NCBI RefSeq assembly: GCF_008727715.1
Contig: NZ_CP044217.1
Span: 124,001-188,000, forward strand
Origin: Mesorhizobium terrae
GTDB taxonomy: Bacteria > Pseudomonadota > Alphaproteobacteria > Rhizobiales > Rhizobiaceae
DNA length: 64,000 nucleotides
Direction of reading: 5' to 3'
The notes below the pieces were generated by a model. The model saw nothing but the letters and a program-made list of their open reading frames with translations, had not been told where the DNA came from and searched no databases. A program made the position numbers and the translations under genes. This document shows, in pieces, positions 26,309-35,551 of this stretch; the stretch's first letter is position 1; each line of letters starts with the position of its first letter.

Positions 26309-27247
26309 ATGCTGGCCTATATTGCAAGGCGCGTGTTGGCGGCGGTGCCAACGCTGCTTCTCGTCTATACGATGGTGTTTCTGATCGCGCACGTGACCCC
26401 GGGGTCGCCTTGGGACGTAGGCTCCAACAGGCCGATGGAGCCCTCGGTCAAGGAAGCGCTCGATGCAAAGTTCCGGCTCAATCAGCCGCTCTACGTTCAA
26501 TATGTCGACTATCTCTCGGGCGCCCTCCGCGGCGACTTTGGCCCGTCCTATCGGGACCAGTCGCGGTCTGTGGCAGACATCATCACCACTTTTCTGCCCG
26601 TCTCGCTGAAGCTCGGCGCCGCCGCGCTACTGCTTGCCATCATCATCGGGCTGCCTCTTGGCGCACTCGCTGCGCTGACAACACACAGATACATCGATGC
26701 GGCGATTAGGATGCTAAGTACGCTGGGGACGTCGATGCCGACCTACGTCATCACGTCGGTGCTGATCGTCACCTTCAGCGTGGCGCTAGGTTGGCTACCG
26801 ACTTTCGGTTTCAAAGGCATCTTTACCGCTTCGGCTATTATCCCAGTGCTGTCGCTAGCGCTGGCGCCAATGGCTGCAATCATTCGCTATTTTCGCACCA
26901 GCATGCGCGAAGTTATGCACTTGGACTTTGTGCAAACGGCACGCGCCAAAGGCATTCGGCCCATTCATGTGATCGTACGTCACATGGGCCGCAACGCCCT
27001 CATCCCCATAGTGACTGTCGTCGGCGCCTATGCGTCCTACGTGCTGGTTGGTTCGTTTTTTGTGGAGTCGATCGCCGGCATCCCGGGTTTTGGTCGCTAC
27101 TTTGTCCTCGCCGTGGCGGCGCGCGATTATCCAGTGATCATCGGGACCACCTTGGTCTACGCCGTCTTCGTCATTGTCTTCAACCTTATCGTGGACGTGA
27201 GCTATTTCTTGCTCGATCCGCGGGTTCGCGTGGATCAAGCCGGATGA
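26309..27247 (+). CDS. oppB: oligopeptide ABC transporter permease (OppB)
   Basis: About 312 residues from ATG 26309 (GGTGG upstream; the ATG at 26297 has its AG-rich stretch too close). There are six transmembrane helices with the N-terminal block MLAYIARRVLAAVPTLLLVY and the inner-membrane EAA-like loop FVQTARAKGIRPIHVIVRH that contacts the ATPases. The C terminus, GIPGFGRYFVLAVAARDYPVI, is typical of OppB. The stop overlaps the oppC start (ATGA at 27244). Confidence 0.93.
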   Translation: MLAYIARRVLAAVPTLLLVYTMVFLIAHVTPGSPWDVGSNRPMEPSVKEALDAKFRLNQPLYVQYVDYLSGALRGDFGPSYRDQSRSVADIITTFLPVSLKLGAAALLLAIIIGLPLGALAALTTHRYIDAAIRMLSTLGTSMPTYVITSVLIVTFSVALGWLPTFGFKGIFTASAIIPVLSLALAPMAAIIRYFRTSMREVMHLDFVQTARAKGIRPIHVIVRHMGRNALIPIVTVVGAYASYVLVGSFFVESIAGIPGFGRYFVLAVAARDYPVIIGTTLVYAVFVIVFNLIVDVSYFLLDPRVRVDQAG

Positions 27248-28206
27248 CCATCGTCGCTGACACTTCAAGTTCACAGGGCCAGCCGTCGATGGCGACACGT
27301 TTATGGCGATCATTGACGCACGAGTGCCAGCAAAGCCCCGCTTTGGCGCTTAGTCTCACATTTTTGGCGCTTGTTGCCCTTCTGGCCCTGGCCGCGCCAC
27401 TCCTGCCCTACGATGCCTACAAGCAAGACGTGCTGCATCGCAATGCTTTGCCGTCCTTGGCTCACTGGCTGGGCACGGACGAGCTTGGCCGCGACATGGT
27501 CTCGCGATTGGCTGTTGGGGCTCGCGTTTCGCTAGTCGTTGCGGTCGTCTCAACACTGATCGCCGTCTCACTTGGCGTGATGGTGGGAACGATATCAGCC
27601 TACGCGGGCGGTCGAACCGACAGGCTGGTCATGCGGTTCGTCGACAGTATGTACGCCTTCCCCGACACGCTCTTTGCAATCCTGATCGCCTCGTTGGTAA
27701 AGGGGCAACTCAGTGGCCAGGTAACTGGCGCGCTGGAACCGCTGGCCGCCCTGTACCGGCTCTCAGGGGGACTGCTCGGCGTCCTTCTGACGCTCAGTCT
27801 CACTTCCTGGCTCACGACGGCGCGCCTGGTACGCTCGCAAGTTATGGGTCTCAAGCACAGCGAGTACGTGCTGTCGGCCCGCCTGTCCGGAGCGAGCCAC
27901 TGGCGGATCATCCGGGCGCATATCCTGCCAAACTGTCTGCCCGTGATCCTGGTATCGGCAAGCTTTGTGGTGCCAAATGCTATTCTTTTGGAGGCAGGGC
28001 TGAGCTTCCTTGGTGTCGGCGTCGACCCACCGACGCCGAGTTGGGGCACTATGATTGCTACAGGCGTGAAGTCGATCCAAGCTTATCCTCATCTGCTGTT
28101 GATGCCGGCGTTGGCCATCGGGTTCTCGCTGCTCGCCCTGAATGTTGGCGGCGACGCCTTGCGCGACAGGTTCGATCCCGCTCTCCGCGGCCATGGGAGT
28201 GTCTGA
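27244..28206 (+). CDS. oppC: oligopeptide ABC transporter permease (OppC)
   Basis: 320 residues. The N-terminal OppC domain is followed by the marker YKQDVLHRNALPSLAHWLGTDELGRDMVSR, then the membrane domain with the coupling loop SEYVLSARLSGASHWRIIRAHILPN and LEAGLSFLGVGVDPPTPSWG near the end. It partners OppB. An in-frame insertion of about 20 residues (KGQLSGQVTGALEPLAALYR) sits between helices, as in some rhizobial relatives. Start and stop overlap neighbouring genes by one to four bases, so translation is coupled. Confidence 0.93.
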   Translation: MTIVADTSSSQGQPSMATRLWRSLTHECQQSPALALSLTFLALVALLALAAPLLPYDAYKQDVLHRNALPSLAHWLGTDELGRDMVSRLAVGARVSLVVAVVSTLIAVSLGVMVGTISAYAGGRTDRLVMRFVDSMYAFPDTLFAILIASLVKGQLSGQVTGALEPLAALYRLSGGLLGVLLTLSLTSWLTTARLVRSQVMGLKHSEYVLSARLSGASHWRIIRAHILPNCLPVILVSASFVVPNAILLEAGLSFLGVGVDPPTPSWGTMIATGVKSIQAYPHLLLMPALAIGFSLLALNVGGDALRDRFDPALRGHGSV

Positions 28207-29234
28207 TGGCAGCCCTTCTCAAAATCCGCGACCTGCGTGTCTCATTCTCTATCGGAGCCAAGTTTTTTGGCCGAGGCAGAAATGTTCGCGCCGTGGACGG
28301 CATCGACCTCGACGTTACGGCTGGCGAGACACTGGCCATCGTCGGCGAGAGCGGTTGCGGCAAAACCACTCTTGGCCGCACAATCGCGATGTTGCAGCGG
28401 CCGAGTTCCGGCTCGGTTGAATTCATGGGTGTACGGCTCGACAGGCTGCGGTCCAAGGATTTGCGCAATGCCCGCCGAAGCATGCAGATGATATTCCAAG
28501 ATCCAAATGCCAGCCTTGATCCTCGCCAGAGTGTTGAGGCGATCGTAACGGAGCCCTTGCTGATCGCCGGTGCGAGCACTGCTTTGCGGAAACAGCGCGC
28601 GGCGGAACTTCTCGATGTGGTCGGTTTGGGCGCAGAAGCTGGCATGCGTTTGCCGCGCGCCTTCAGCGGCGGCCAACGTCAGCGCATCGGCATCGCTCGA
28701 GCACTCGCGGCGTCGCCCAAGCTGATTATCTGCGACGAGCCACTAAGCGCGCTTGATGTGTCTATCCAGGCGCAGATCGTGAACTTGCTGATCGAATTGC
28801 AGCGCCGCTTTGGGCTCACCTACATCTTCATTTCGCACGATTTGGCGGTCGTCCGGCAAATGGCGAGCCGAATTGCCGTCATGTACCTCGGCACTGTGGT
28901 GGAACTTGCTGATGCGGAGCGGCTGTTTGCGGCACCGCGTCATCCCTACACCGTGGCGCTTTTGTCCGCCGTACCGACACTCGGGGGGCCGGTGCATTCC
29001 GCTATGGAGCCTCTGTTGGCGTCGGGCGATCCTCCTTCGCCGCTCAACATGCCGCGAGGCTGTCGCTTCCATCCTCGCTGCTGGTTGCGGAAAAAACTCG
29101 GCGATCCGGCGATCTGCACGAGCCAGGAGCCGCGCCTGGTCGCGACAGACACCCACCAGGCGGCGTGCCACTTCGCAGACGAAACCGCTGCTCATGCTGC
29201 GGCGCCGCTCCCAGTCGCGGCAGAAGCCTTTTAG
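28206..29234 (+). CDS. oppF: oligopeptide ABC transporter ATP-binding protein (OppF-like)
   Basis: 342 residues from ATG 28206. Walker A is GESGCGKTTLGRTIA, the Q-loop FQDPNASLDPRQSV, the signature FSGGQRQRIGIARALA, Walker B LIICDEPLSALDV and the H-loop FISHDLAVV. The C-terminal oligopeptide-transporter extension (HPYTVALLSAVP, CRFHPRCWLRK) is present. In many Opp-type systems this cysteine-rich region binds an iron-sulfur cluster; here only some cysteines are kept. It hydrolyses ATP to drive peptide import. Unusually, this oppF-type gene precedes the oppD-type gene. Confidence 0.93.
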   Translation: MAALLKIRDLRVSFSIGAKFFGRGRNVRAVDGIDLDVTAGETLAIVGESGCGKTTLGRTIAMLQRPSSGSVEFMGVRLDRLRSKDLRNARRSMQMIFQDPNASLDPRQSVEAIVTEPLLIAGASTALRKQRAAELLDVVGLGAEAGMRLPRAFSGGQRQRIGIARALAASPKLIICDEPLSALDVSIQAQIVNLLIELQRRFGLTYIFISHDLAVVRQMASRIAVMYLGTVVELADAERLFAAPRHPYTVALLSAVPTLGGPVHSAMEPLLASGDPPSPLNMPRGCRFHPRCWLRKKLGDPAICTSQEPRLVATDTHQAACHFADETAAHAAAPLPVAAEAF

Positions 29235-29239
29235 GAACC

Positions 29240-30304
29240 ATGGCGATGCTCGTACGTCCCCAAAGCTCGGGCAGGCTGCTCGATGTGATGGATCTAAGTG
29301 TCCACATTCCAAGTGCGCGCGGTATCGTGGAGGCCGTGGACGGCGTGTCGTTCGGTATCGATCGTGGCGAGGTCGTCGGCATCGTCGGCGAAAGCGGCTG
29401 CGGCAAAACGATGCTCGCACTGTCGCTCATACGCCTCGTGAGACATCCGGGCAGGATCGCAAATGGCAAGATTTTGTTCGCTGGTCGCGATCTGCTGACG
29501 CTGCCCGAGCGGGAGATGCGCAAGGTCCGCGGTGGGCAGATCGGGATGATCTTTCAGGACCCGTCGGCCTCGCTGAACCCGGTCATGACCGTCGGCCGGC
29601 AGATCGGCGAGGCGATCCAGGCGCACAACAATGTGACGCGCCGCGAAGCGCGAAGGCAGGCGGTCGACATGCTGCATGCGGTCCGTATTCCTGAGGCGGC
29701 CGCTCGCGCCCGCAGCTATCCGCATGAATATTCCGGCGGCATGCGCCAGCGCGTCGGTATTGCCATCGGCACTGCCAATCACCCTGAGCTCGTGATCGCC
29801 GACGAGCCGACAACTGCGCTCGACGTCACGGTGCAGGCGCAGATCATCAGCCTTCTGGCGAACATGAATCGCGACGAGGGAACGGCTATAATTTTCATCT
29901 CCCACAACATCGCGCTGGTTTCGCAGTTCTGCTCACGAGTGCTCGTCATGTATGCCGGGCGCATCGTCGAGGAAGGTCCGACGCGTGAAGTTTTCGGAAA
30001 TCCCAGCCATCCCTACACCGCAGCGCTTCTGAAGGCCGTCCCCCGCGTCGATAAACATCTCGCAAACGGGTTGGAAACGATTGAGGGCCGACCGCCCGAC
30101 CTTGCTCGCAAGCCGAGTGGTTGTGCATTTCACCCCCGGTGCCCGGCGCGAATCGATCGGTGCGCAATTGCCGCCCCGCCCAAATTTACCGTCGCCTTCG
30201 GTTATGCGAGCCGCTGCTGGCTCGCGGCAGGCACGGAAGGCGGCGACACCGCTCACGCAATTGAGAATCCTACCAAGGGAAGAACCCGCGATGACGCTGA
30301 ATGA
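29240..30304 (+). CDS. oppD: oligopeptide ABC transporter ATP-binding protein (OppD-like)
   Basis: 354 residues from ATG 29240, 5 bases after the previous stop. Walker A GESGCGKTMLALSLIRL, Q-loop FQDPSASLNPVMTV, signature YSGGMRQRVGIAIG, Walker B LVIADEPTTALDV and H-loop FISHNIALVSQFC are all present, and the family tail shows HPYTAALLKAVPR and CAFHPRCPARIDRC with several cysteines. It forms the heterodimeric ATPase with the OppF-like protein. The 3' end overlaps the downstream M19 gene by 14 bases, tying peptide uptake to that enzyme. Confidence 0.93.
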   Translation: MAMLVRPQSSGRLLDVMDLSVHIPSARGIVEAVDGVSFGIDRGEVVGIVGESGCGKTMLALSLIRLVRHPGRIANGKILFAGRDLLTLPEREMRKVRGGQIGMIFQDPSASLNPVMTVGRQIGEAIQAHNNVTRREARRQAVDMLHAVRIPEAAARARSYPHEYSGGMRQRVGIAIGTANHPELVIADEPTTALDVTVQAQIISLLANMNRDEGTAIIFISHNIALVSQFCSRVLVMYAGRIVEEGPTREVFGNPSHPYTAALLKAVPRVDKHLANGLETIEGRPPDLARKPSGCAFHPRCPARIDRCAIAAPPKFTVAFGYASRCWLAAGTEGGDTAHAIENPTKGRTRDDAE

Positions 30305-31259
30305 CCTCTCGCCGATACTGCTCGATGCTGCCGCGCCGATGATCAACCCGCGAGATGTCGACAAGCGCTTGCCCGATATGATCGCTGGGGGGCTTGACGC
30401 AGTACTCGCAACGGCAGGAGCGATCGAGGATTTTCGCACCACCATGGAAGATGTGGCCAAATGGCTTGAGATCGAGCGCTCCGGCGCTCGCAAAATCAAG
30501 ATCGCCAGATCGGTTGCCGACATCCGGGAAGCGAAGGCCTCCGGCAAGATAGCGATAGTTTTGCACTTCCAGGGCTCCGATGCGATCGAGGACGAACTCG
30601 ACTTCATCAACGTTTTTCACGCCTGCGGGCTTCGGGTGATGCAGCTGACCTACAATGCTCGCAATCGGGTCGGCGATGGCTGTTTCGAGATCACCGATGG
30701 AGGCTTGAGCAAATTCGGCCGTAAAGTTATTCGCCGCATGGAAGCGCTTTCGATGGCGGTGGATCTCGCCCACGCAGGACCGCGTACCGCCTTGGAGGCA
30801 ACCGAGGTCGCCTCTCGTCCAATGATCATATCGCATGCAAATGCGCGGGCACTGATGGAGACGCCGCGCAATGTCAGCGACGATTTGATCCGCGCGGTCG
30901 CAGCTTCGGGTGGGGTGGTTGGCGTCTGCGCAGCGCCATTTTTCCTGACCAAGGATGGACCCGCAACACTTGACATGCTGATCGACCATGCTGTGTACAT
31001 CGCCGATCTCGTAGGGCCTCAACATGTCGGATTAGGCTTCGACTTTGCTGAGGAGAATGAGGAAGACTACGTCTACTTCGGCTACGACGAGCGCTACATA
31101 CCAATGCCGCCGTGGACCTTTCCGTCGCGCATTGCGAGTCACGCCGAAGCCGGCAACCTGGAATCTTCATTGAGGACGCGGGGCTTTGGTGAAGCTGAGA
31201 TTCGCGGCGTCTTGGGGGAAAACTTCCTGCGGGTTTTCGAGGAAATCTGGGGTTGTTGA
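30291..31259 (+). CDS. M19 (membrane dipeptidase) family protein, altered metal site
   Basis: 322 residues from ATG 30291 (GGAAG site upstream). The TIM-barrel M19 family is visible in FINVFHACGLRVMQLTYNARN, LSMAVDLAHAG and ISHANARAL, which supply the two later His ligands. However, the first HxD metal motif (usually DGHxD) reads LLDAAAP, and the bridging Glu of IEG is Gln in LHFQGSDAIED. Activity as a classic dizinc dipeptidase is therefore doubtful; it may bind one metal, use another substrate or be a non-catalytic relative. Co-transcription with the peptide importer suggests a peptide-like substrate. Confidence 0.85.
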   Translation: MTLNDLSPILLDAAAPMINPRDVDKRLPDMIAGGLDAVLATAGAIEDFRTTMEDVAKWLEIERSGARKIKIARSVADIREAKASGKIAIVLHFQGSDAIEDELDFINVFHACGLRVMQLTYNARNRVGDGCFEITDGGLSKFGRKVIRRMEALSMAVDLAHAGPRTALEATEVASRPMIISHANARALMETPRNVSDDLIRAVAASGGVVGVCAAPFFLTKDGPATLDMLIDHAVYIADLVGPQHVGLGFDFAEENEEDYVYFGYDERYIPMPPWTFPSRIASHAEAGNLESSLRTRGFGEAEIRGVLGENFLRVFEEIWGC

Positions 31260-31310
31260 CATTTCGTAGGCTGCGAGGCTTTCCAACTGCTAGGACATAT
31301 CCGCGATGCG

Positions 31311-31925
31311 ATGAGGCAGATTCCGTATTTCAGCCAGTGGGAGACACCTGATCTCACCGCCAAAATCTTGGACCAGGGTGTCGAGGTTGCCTTGCGGCAA
31401 GATCCTCTTTGGCGTTCGTCTGGGGCATCGTCCATAGACGAATACACCGCTTGGGCGTGGAATATTTGCGGTATGGCCTGCCTCAAGATGATCCTTGCAG
31501 CTCGCACAGGTATCATTTGGCCAACGATTGAACTTGCAAAAAGATGTGCTGCTTATGGCGGCTATGTCGTCGAACCCGAGACCACAGTTATCAAGGGGCT
31601 GATCTACGCACCCTTTGTAGAATTCGTGGGTAAGGAATTCGGTCTGGAGGCAAAGATCGTAACAGGCCTCGTCGCAGAGACGCTGCCTGAGCAGGTCAAA
31701 ACCTCGGACTTCTTTGTTGCGTCAGTTCACAGTTCGATCCGTTCTCCCAATGGCCACCCGCCAGCAAAAGGTGGTCATCTCGTACTGGTGACAGCGGTGT
31801 CAGATACCAATGTCGTCTTCCACAATCCGTCCGGCCTCGATCCGGAAACTCAGATAAACGTCAAGATGGATCTCGCCGTGTTCGGGCGGTACTTCGCAGG
31901 TCGAGGCATCGCCATCCACCCCTGA
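31311..31925 (+). CDS. C39-like (papain-fold) cysteine peptidase family protein
   Basis: 204 residues from ATG 31311. It starts MRQIPYFSQWETPDL, the common opening of C39_2 proteins, with the catalytic Cys in AWNICGMACLKMIL, the His in AKGGHLVLVTAVSDTN and the Asn/Asp in VFHNPSGLD. There is no signal peptide, so it should be cytoplasmic, unlike the C39 domains of bacteriocin exporters. It lies 51 bases after the M19 gene in the peptide-import operon. It may cleave or transfer imported peptides or amides; the substrate is unknown. Confidence 0.75.
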   Translation: MRQIPYFSQWETPDLTAKILDQGVEVALRQDPLWRSSGASSIDEYTAWAWNICGMACLKMILAARTGIIWPTIELAKRCAAYGGYVVEPETTVIKGLIYAPFVEFVGKEFGLEAKIVTGLVAETLPEQVKTSDFFVASVHSSIRSPNGHPPAKGGHLVLVTAVSDTNVVFHNPSGLDPETQINVKMDLAVFGRYFAGRGIAIHP

Positions 31926-32335
31926 AATTTCCAGAGCGTTTGCCTGCTGGTGCGGCCACTCTCAAAGATTGCGTTGGCGGCGACAGATACTGTGACCGGT
32001 CACTGGCGTAGCGGCAACGCAGCCATCACGACGATGTCAGGCACGCAGTAACAATCAGGCGGTTACCGTTCGGCGCGTTGGTCGACGGACTGCTCCATGC
32101 CGTGCATGCTCAGGCTCCGAAGCATGATGACCATGCCCCGCTGGCGGGCTTATGACGCATGGCGAAACGATGGGCTCAGCGCGCTTTCAACCGCCGAGCA
32201 AGCCGGCAGACTCATCGTTGCTGGGACTGGTCGGAACAAAAAGGAACGGAACTCAGGCATCCTCATTGGTTATTCTCTTTCGGGTAGGCTTCTTAATGAA
32301 CATGGCGCGAAGAGCGTCGGAGTGGGCTGCTCCGG
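31926..32335. other. non-coding mosaic between the peptide operon and Tn3 remnant
   Basis: Contains a degenerate istB start (32075-32160, minus strand) and then about 170 bases that match nothing I recognise before the truncated Tn3 transposase frame begins. The sequence GGTCGGAACAA at 32229-32239 equals 11 bases of the Tn3 inverted repeat at 34245-34283 and could be a decayed left end. Confidence 0.5.
32075..32160 (-). pseudogene. IS21 istB 5' remnant, degenerate
   Basis: On the minus strand, ATG 32160 opens MRHKPASG and, one frame over, VIMLRSLSMHGM, matching the first 25 residues of IstB at 34284-34426 (MRHDPASAALVIMLRSLKMH). A frameshift and about 30% base differences show it is old. Nothing further of IstB follows. 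Confidence 0.55.
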
Positions 32336-34225
32336 ATGAAGCCTGAGCTCGAATCGATGGTCGAGGACAACGAGGCGTCGCCATTGACCTTAGCGGCCGA
32401 GCAATATGCGACTGTCAACAAATATGCCGGTGCGTTCCTGCAGGCATTCACGTTCCGCTCAGCGCGCCGCCACGATCCGCTTCTTGCGGCGACTGCGTTG
32501 CTGAGACGGCTCTATGCCGAGAAGCGCCGAGCGCTGCCGGAGCGTGTCCCCACAACTCACCTCAGCCAAGCCGATCGCAAGCTCATTCTTGGACAGGAGA
32601 AGCCGGATCGTCGTCTCTATGAAATCGCAACGCTCGGGGCTTTGCGAGATCGCCTTCGGTCGGCGGACATATGGGTCGACGGTAGTCGATCCTTCCGACC
32701 AATCGACGAGCATCTGATGCCGAGGTCAACGTTCACCACAATGAAGGAGCAGGATAGGCTCGGACTTGGCGTTCAGGGTGACGGTGCGGCCTGGCTCGCG
32801 GAAGCGCGACAGATGCTCGACTTCAACCTGAAGCGGCTGGCGCATAGAGCACGATCCGGAAAGCTCGAAGGTGTTCGTCTGGAAGCCGGCACGTTGATCG
32901 TTACGCCAACCGCTGGTGAGGTGCCCGTGGAAGCTGAGGATCTTAACGCCGAGATCAGTGAACTCTATCCGTTGATCGAGGTGCCAGACCTCCTCAGGGA
33001 AGTGCACGAATGGACCGGCTTTGCGGATTGCTTCACGCATGTTCGAACGGGTGACACTCCGAGGAATGTCTCGGCCATGCTGGCTGGCGTACTGGCCGAC
33101 GCGACCAACCTCGGTCCGAAACGGATGGCCAGCGCGTCCAAAGGCATCAGCGCTCACCAGATCAGCTGGATGCGTACCTTCCACGCCCGGTCAGAGACCT
33201 ACCGCGCAGCCCAGGCCTGCGTGACGGACGCACACATCCGCCATCCGCATTCTCGCCTTTGGGGCAACGGCACGACGTCATCATCTGATGGCCAATTCTT
33301 CCGAGCAAGCGACCGAGCCGCAAAGCGCGGAGATATCAATCTACATTACGGCAGCGAGCCCGGTTCGAAATTCTACAGTCATCTGTCCGACCAGTACGGC
33401 TACTTCAGCATCCTGCCCATCAGTCCGACTGAGAGCGAAGCTGCCTATGTGCTCGACGGGCTGTTCGATCAGGACACGACCCTCGACATTCAGGAGCACT
33501 TCACGGACACCGGCGGCGCCAGCGATCACGTCTTCGGATTGTTCGCCTTGATCGGCAAACGCTTCGCACCTCGGTTACGCAACCTCAAGGATCGGAAGTT
33601 CCACACGTTCGAGAAAGGCGATGCATACCCGGCGCTGTCGAACCACATCGGAGCACCGATCAACACCACGCTCATTCTCGACCACTGGGACGATCTTCTT
33701 CATCTCGCGGCGTCGATCACGACGCGATCCGTCGTGCCGTCGACCATCCTGAAGAAGCTTTCGTCATCGCCAAAAGAAGGTCAGCTCGCCAGGGCGCTGC
33801 GGGAACTGGGTCGTATTGAGCGGTCTCTCTTCATGATCGAATGGTACTCGAGCCCGACATTGCGCCGGCGCTGCCAAGCCGGGCTCAACAAAGGTGAGGC
33901 CGCGCACAAGCTCAAACGCGCGGTGTTTTTCCATGAGCGAGGCGAAATCCGCGATCGGTCGTTCGAAAGTCAGGCCTTCCGGGCGTCTGGCCTCAATCTC
34001 GTTGTCAGCGCGATCGTGCATTGGAATACGGTCTATCTTGATCGGGCTGTCACACACTTGAAAATGGCGGGCAAAAACATCCCCGAGATGCTGCTGAAGC
34101 ACATCTCCCCACTCAGCTGGGAGCACATCAACCTGACCGGCATCTACACTTGGGACAGCGAGCAGCATCTGCCGGAAGGCTTTAGGACACTGCGCCTTCC
34201 GGTGGGGCTAAAGCGTGCCGCATGA
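32336..34225 (+). pseudogene. tnpA: Tn3-family transposase (TnpA), N-terminally truncated
   Basis: A 629-residue open frame that matches the C-terminal two thirds of a Tn3-family TnpA (usually about 970-1000 residues). Catalytic acidic residues are in place: ADATNLGPKRMA, SSSDGQFF and the Glu in FHERGEIRDRSFE, with the end HINLTGIYTWDSEQHLPEGFR-LRLP. The first 350 residues or so, which bind the inverted repeats, are missing. No res site or resolvase is present. It is a non-mobile remnant inserted in an IS21 element. Confidence 0.88.
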
Positions 34226-34244
34226 TGTTCATGATCCGTTCGAC

Positions 34245-34283
34245 CTTAGCGTCCGATTCTGAGCAGTTCTTGTTCCGACCCCC
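34245..34283. repeat. Tn3-type right terminal inverted repeat
   Basis: Read inward from the right, it begins GGGGTCGGAACAAGAACTGC and ends GACGCTAAG, about 38 bases, the classic GGGG...TAAG form of Tn3-family ends. It lies 20 bases after the TnpA stop and abuts the truncated istB, marking the right end of the transposon. Confidence 0.85.
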
Positions 34284-34426
34284 AACAGTTGCGACAGGAT
34301 GGGGATGGCACCCTCGAAGGCGGGAGAAGCCTGTTCGGTAAGCTCGGCGACGGCTTGCGCCATGCCGTGCATCTTGAGGCTTCTGAGCATGATCACGAGG
34401 GCGGCACTTGCGGGATCATGACGCAT
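34284..34426 (-). pseudogene. IS21 istB, 5' fragment
   Basis: ATG 34426 with GGGAGG upstream encodes MRHDPASAALVIMLRSLKMH, GMAQAVAELTEQASPAFEGA and IPILSQLL, the N terminus of the IS21 ATPase helper IstB. It stops where the Tn3 inverted repeat begins; the remaining 200 residues with the Walker motifs are absent. Confidence 0.8.
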
Positions 34427-35545
34427 GACGCACCTCCCGGGTCTGGCGCAGCGCGTCGTAGCGCTCGATATTGGCCTGCTCCTTGGCGAGGCTCAGCGCC
34501 TGCGGCGCATCCACGATCGGCGTCTCGATCGGCTTGCCGTCAACCAGCCTGCAGGAGATTGAGGATGTGGACCTTGGTCGGAACGCCGCCCTGCAACGCC
34601 GTCTCCACGGCCGTCAGCACGACCTGCTCGTCATGTTGCAGGACGAGCGACAGAATCTCGACCATCTCGCGGTCGCCGCCGGGCTTCCTGAGCAGGTGCT
34701 GCTGCAGCCGTTTGAAGGCTTCGGGGAGTTCAGTGAAGGGAGCGCCGTTGCGCAGAGCACCGGGCTTGCGCTGGATGACCGCCAGATAGTGACGCCAGTC
34801 GTAGACGGTGCGACCGGGGCCGTCATGCGACCGCTCGATGATGCGGTGGTGCTCGCATACGATCTGCCCCTCCGCAGCAACCACGATCCGTTCCGGATAG
34901 ACCCTGAGGCTGACTGGCCGGTTGGCGAAGGACGCCGGCACGCTGTAGCGGTTGCGCTCCAGATGGATCAGGCAGGTCGGAGAGACCCGCTTGGTGTATT
35001 CGACGAAGCCGTCGAAGAGGCGTGGCATCGGCATCAGGCAGCGGGCTTCCTCGACCCGGGTGTCTTCGATCGTTCCCGGCCTGAGCCCATGGGGAATCTG
35101 TTGCCACAGTTCCCGACACCGCTGCTCCAGCCAGTCGTTCAGGGCCTCCAGCGATGGAACGCGCGGCATTGGCTGCCATAGCCGGTGGCGCGCATCCTGG
35201 ACGTTCTTCTCGACCTGTCCCTTCTCCCAGCCCGAGGCCGGATTGCAGAGCTCGGCCTCGAATAGATAATGGCTGGCCATGGCCGAGAAGCGAGCATTGA
35301 CCTGCCGCTCCTTGCCGCGCCCGATCCTGTCGACCGCCGTGCGCATGTTGTCGTAAATCCCGCGCCGGGGAACGCCGCCCGGAAGGCGTGGTTGTGGGCG
35401 TCGAACAGCATCTCGTGCGTCTGCAGCGGATAGGCCCGCACAATGAAGGCACGGCTGTAGCTGAACTTGAAGTGAGCCACCTCTCGGCGGAAATCAACAT
35501 CACCTATGGCCGCTATGTCGTCTGTGTGCCCAGTTCTCGTCATCG
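34416..35545 (-). pseudogene. IS21 istA transposase, truncated and frameshifted
   Basis: Family sequence runs over several frames: VAHFKFSYSRAFIVRAYPLQ and THEMLFDAHNHAF (35545-35380), RGIYDNMRTAVDRIGRGKER through NPASGWEKGQVEKNVQDARH (catalytic Glu region) to VHILNLLQ (35370-34545), and LVDGKPIETPIVDAPQAL to the stop at 34416. Breaks lie near 35370-35390 and 34545. The N-terminal HTH and the first catalytic Asp are missing, cut off at the adjoining LysR gene. The largest frame, 34540-35346, is 268 codons. It is not functional. Confidence 0.82.
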
Positions 35546-35551
35546 TCCTCA

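Noticed and set aside
32229..32266. GGTCGGAACAA as a left Tn3 inverted repeat
   Set aside because: Only 11 bases match the right repeat and the following 25 do not, so it may be chance. Mentioned but not called as a feature.
32248..32271. GGAAC-N16-GTT, an EcfG-like promoter in the mosaic before the Tn3 remnant
   Set aside because: No sensible gene follows within reach, and the region is mobile-element debris.
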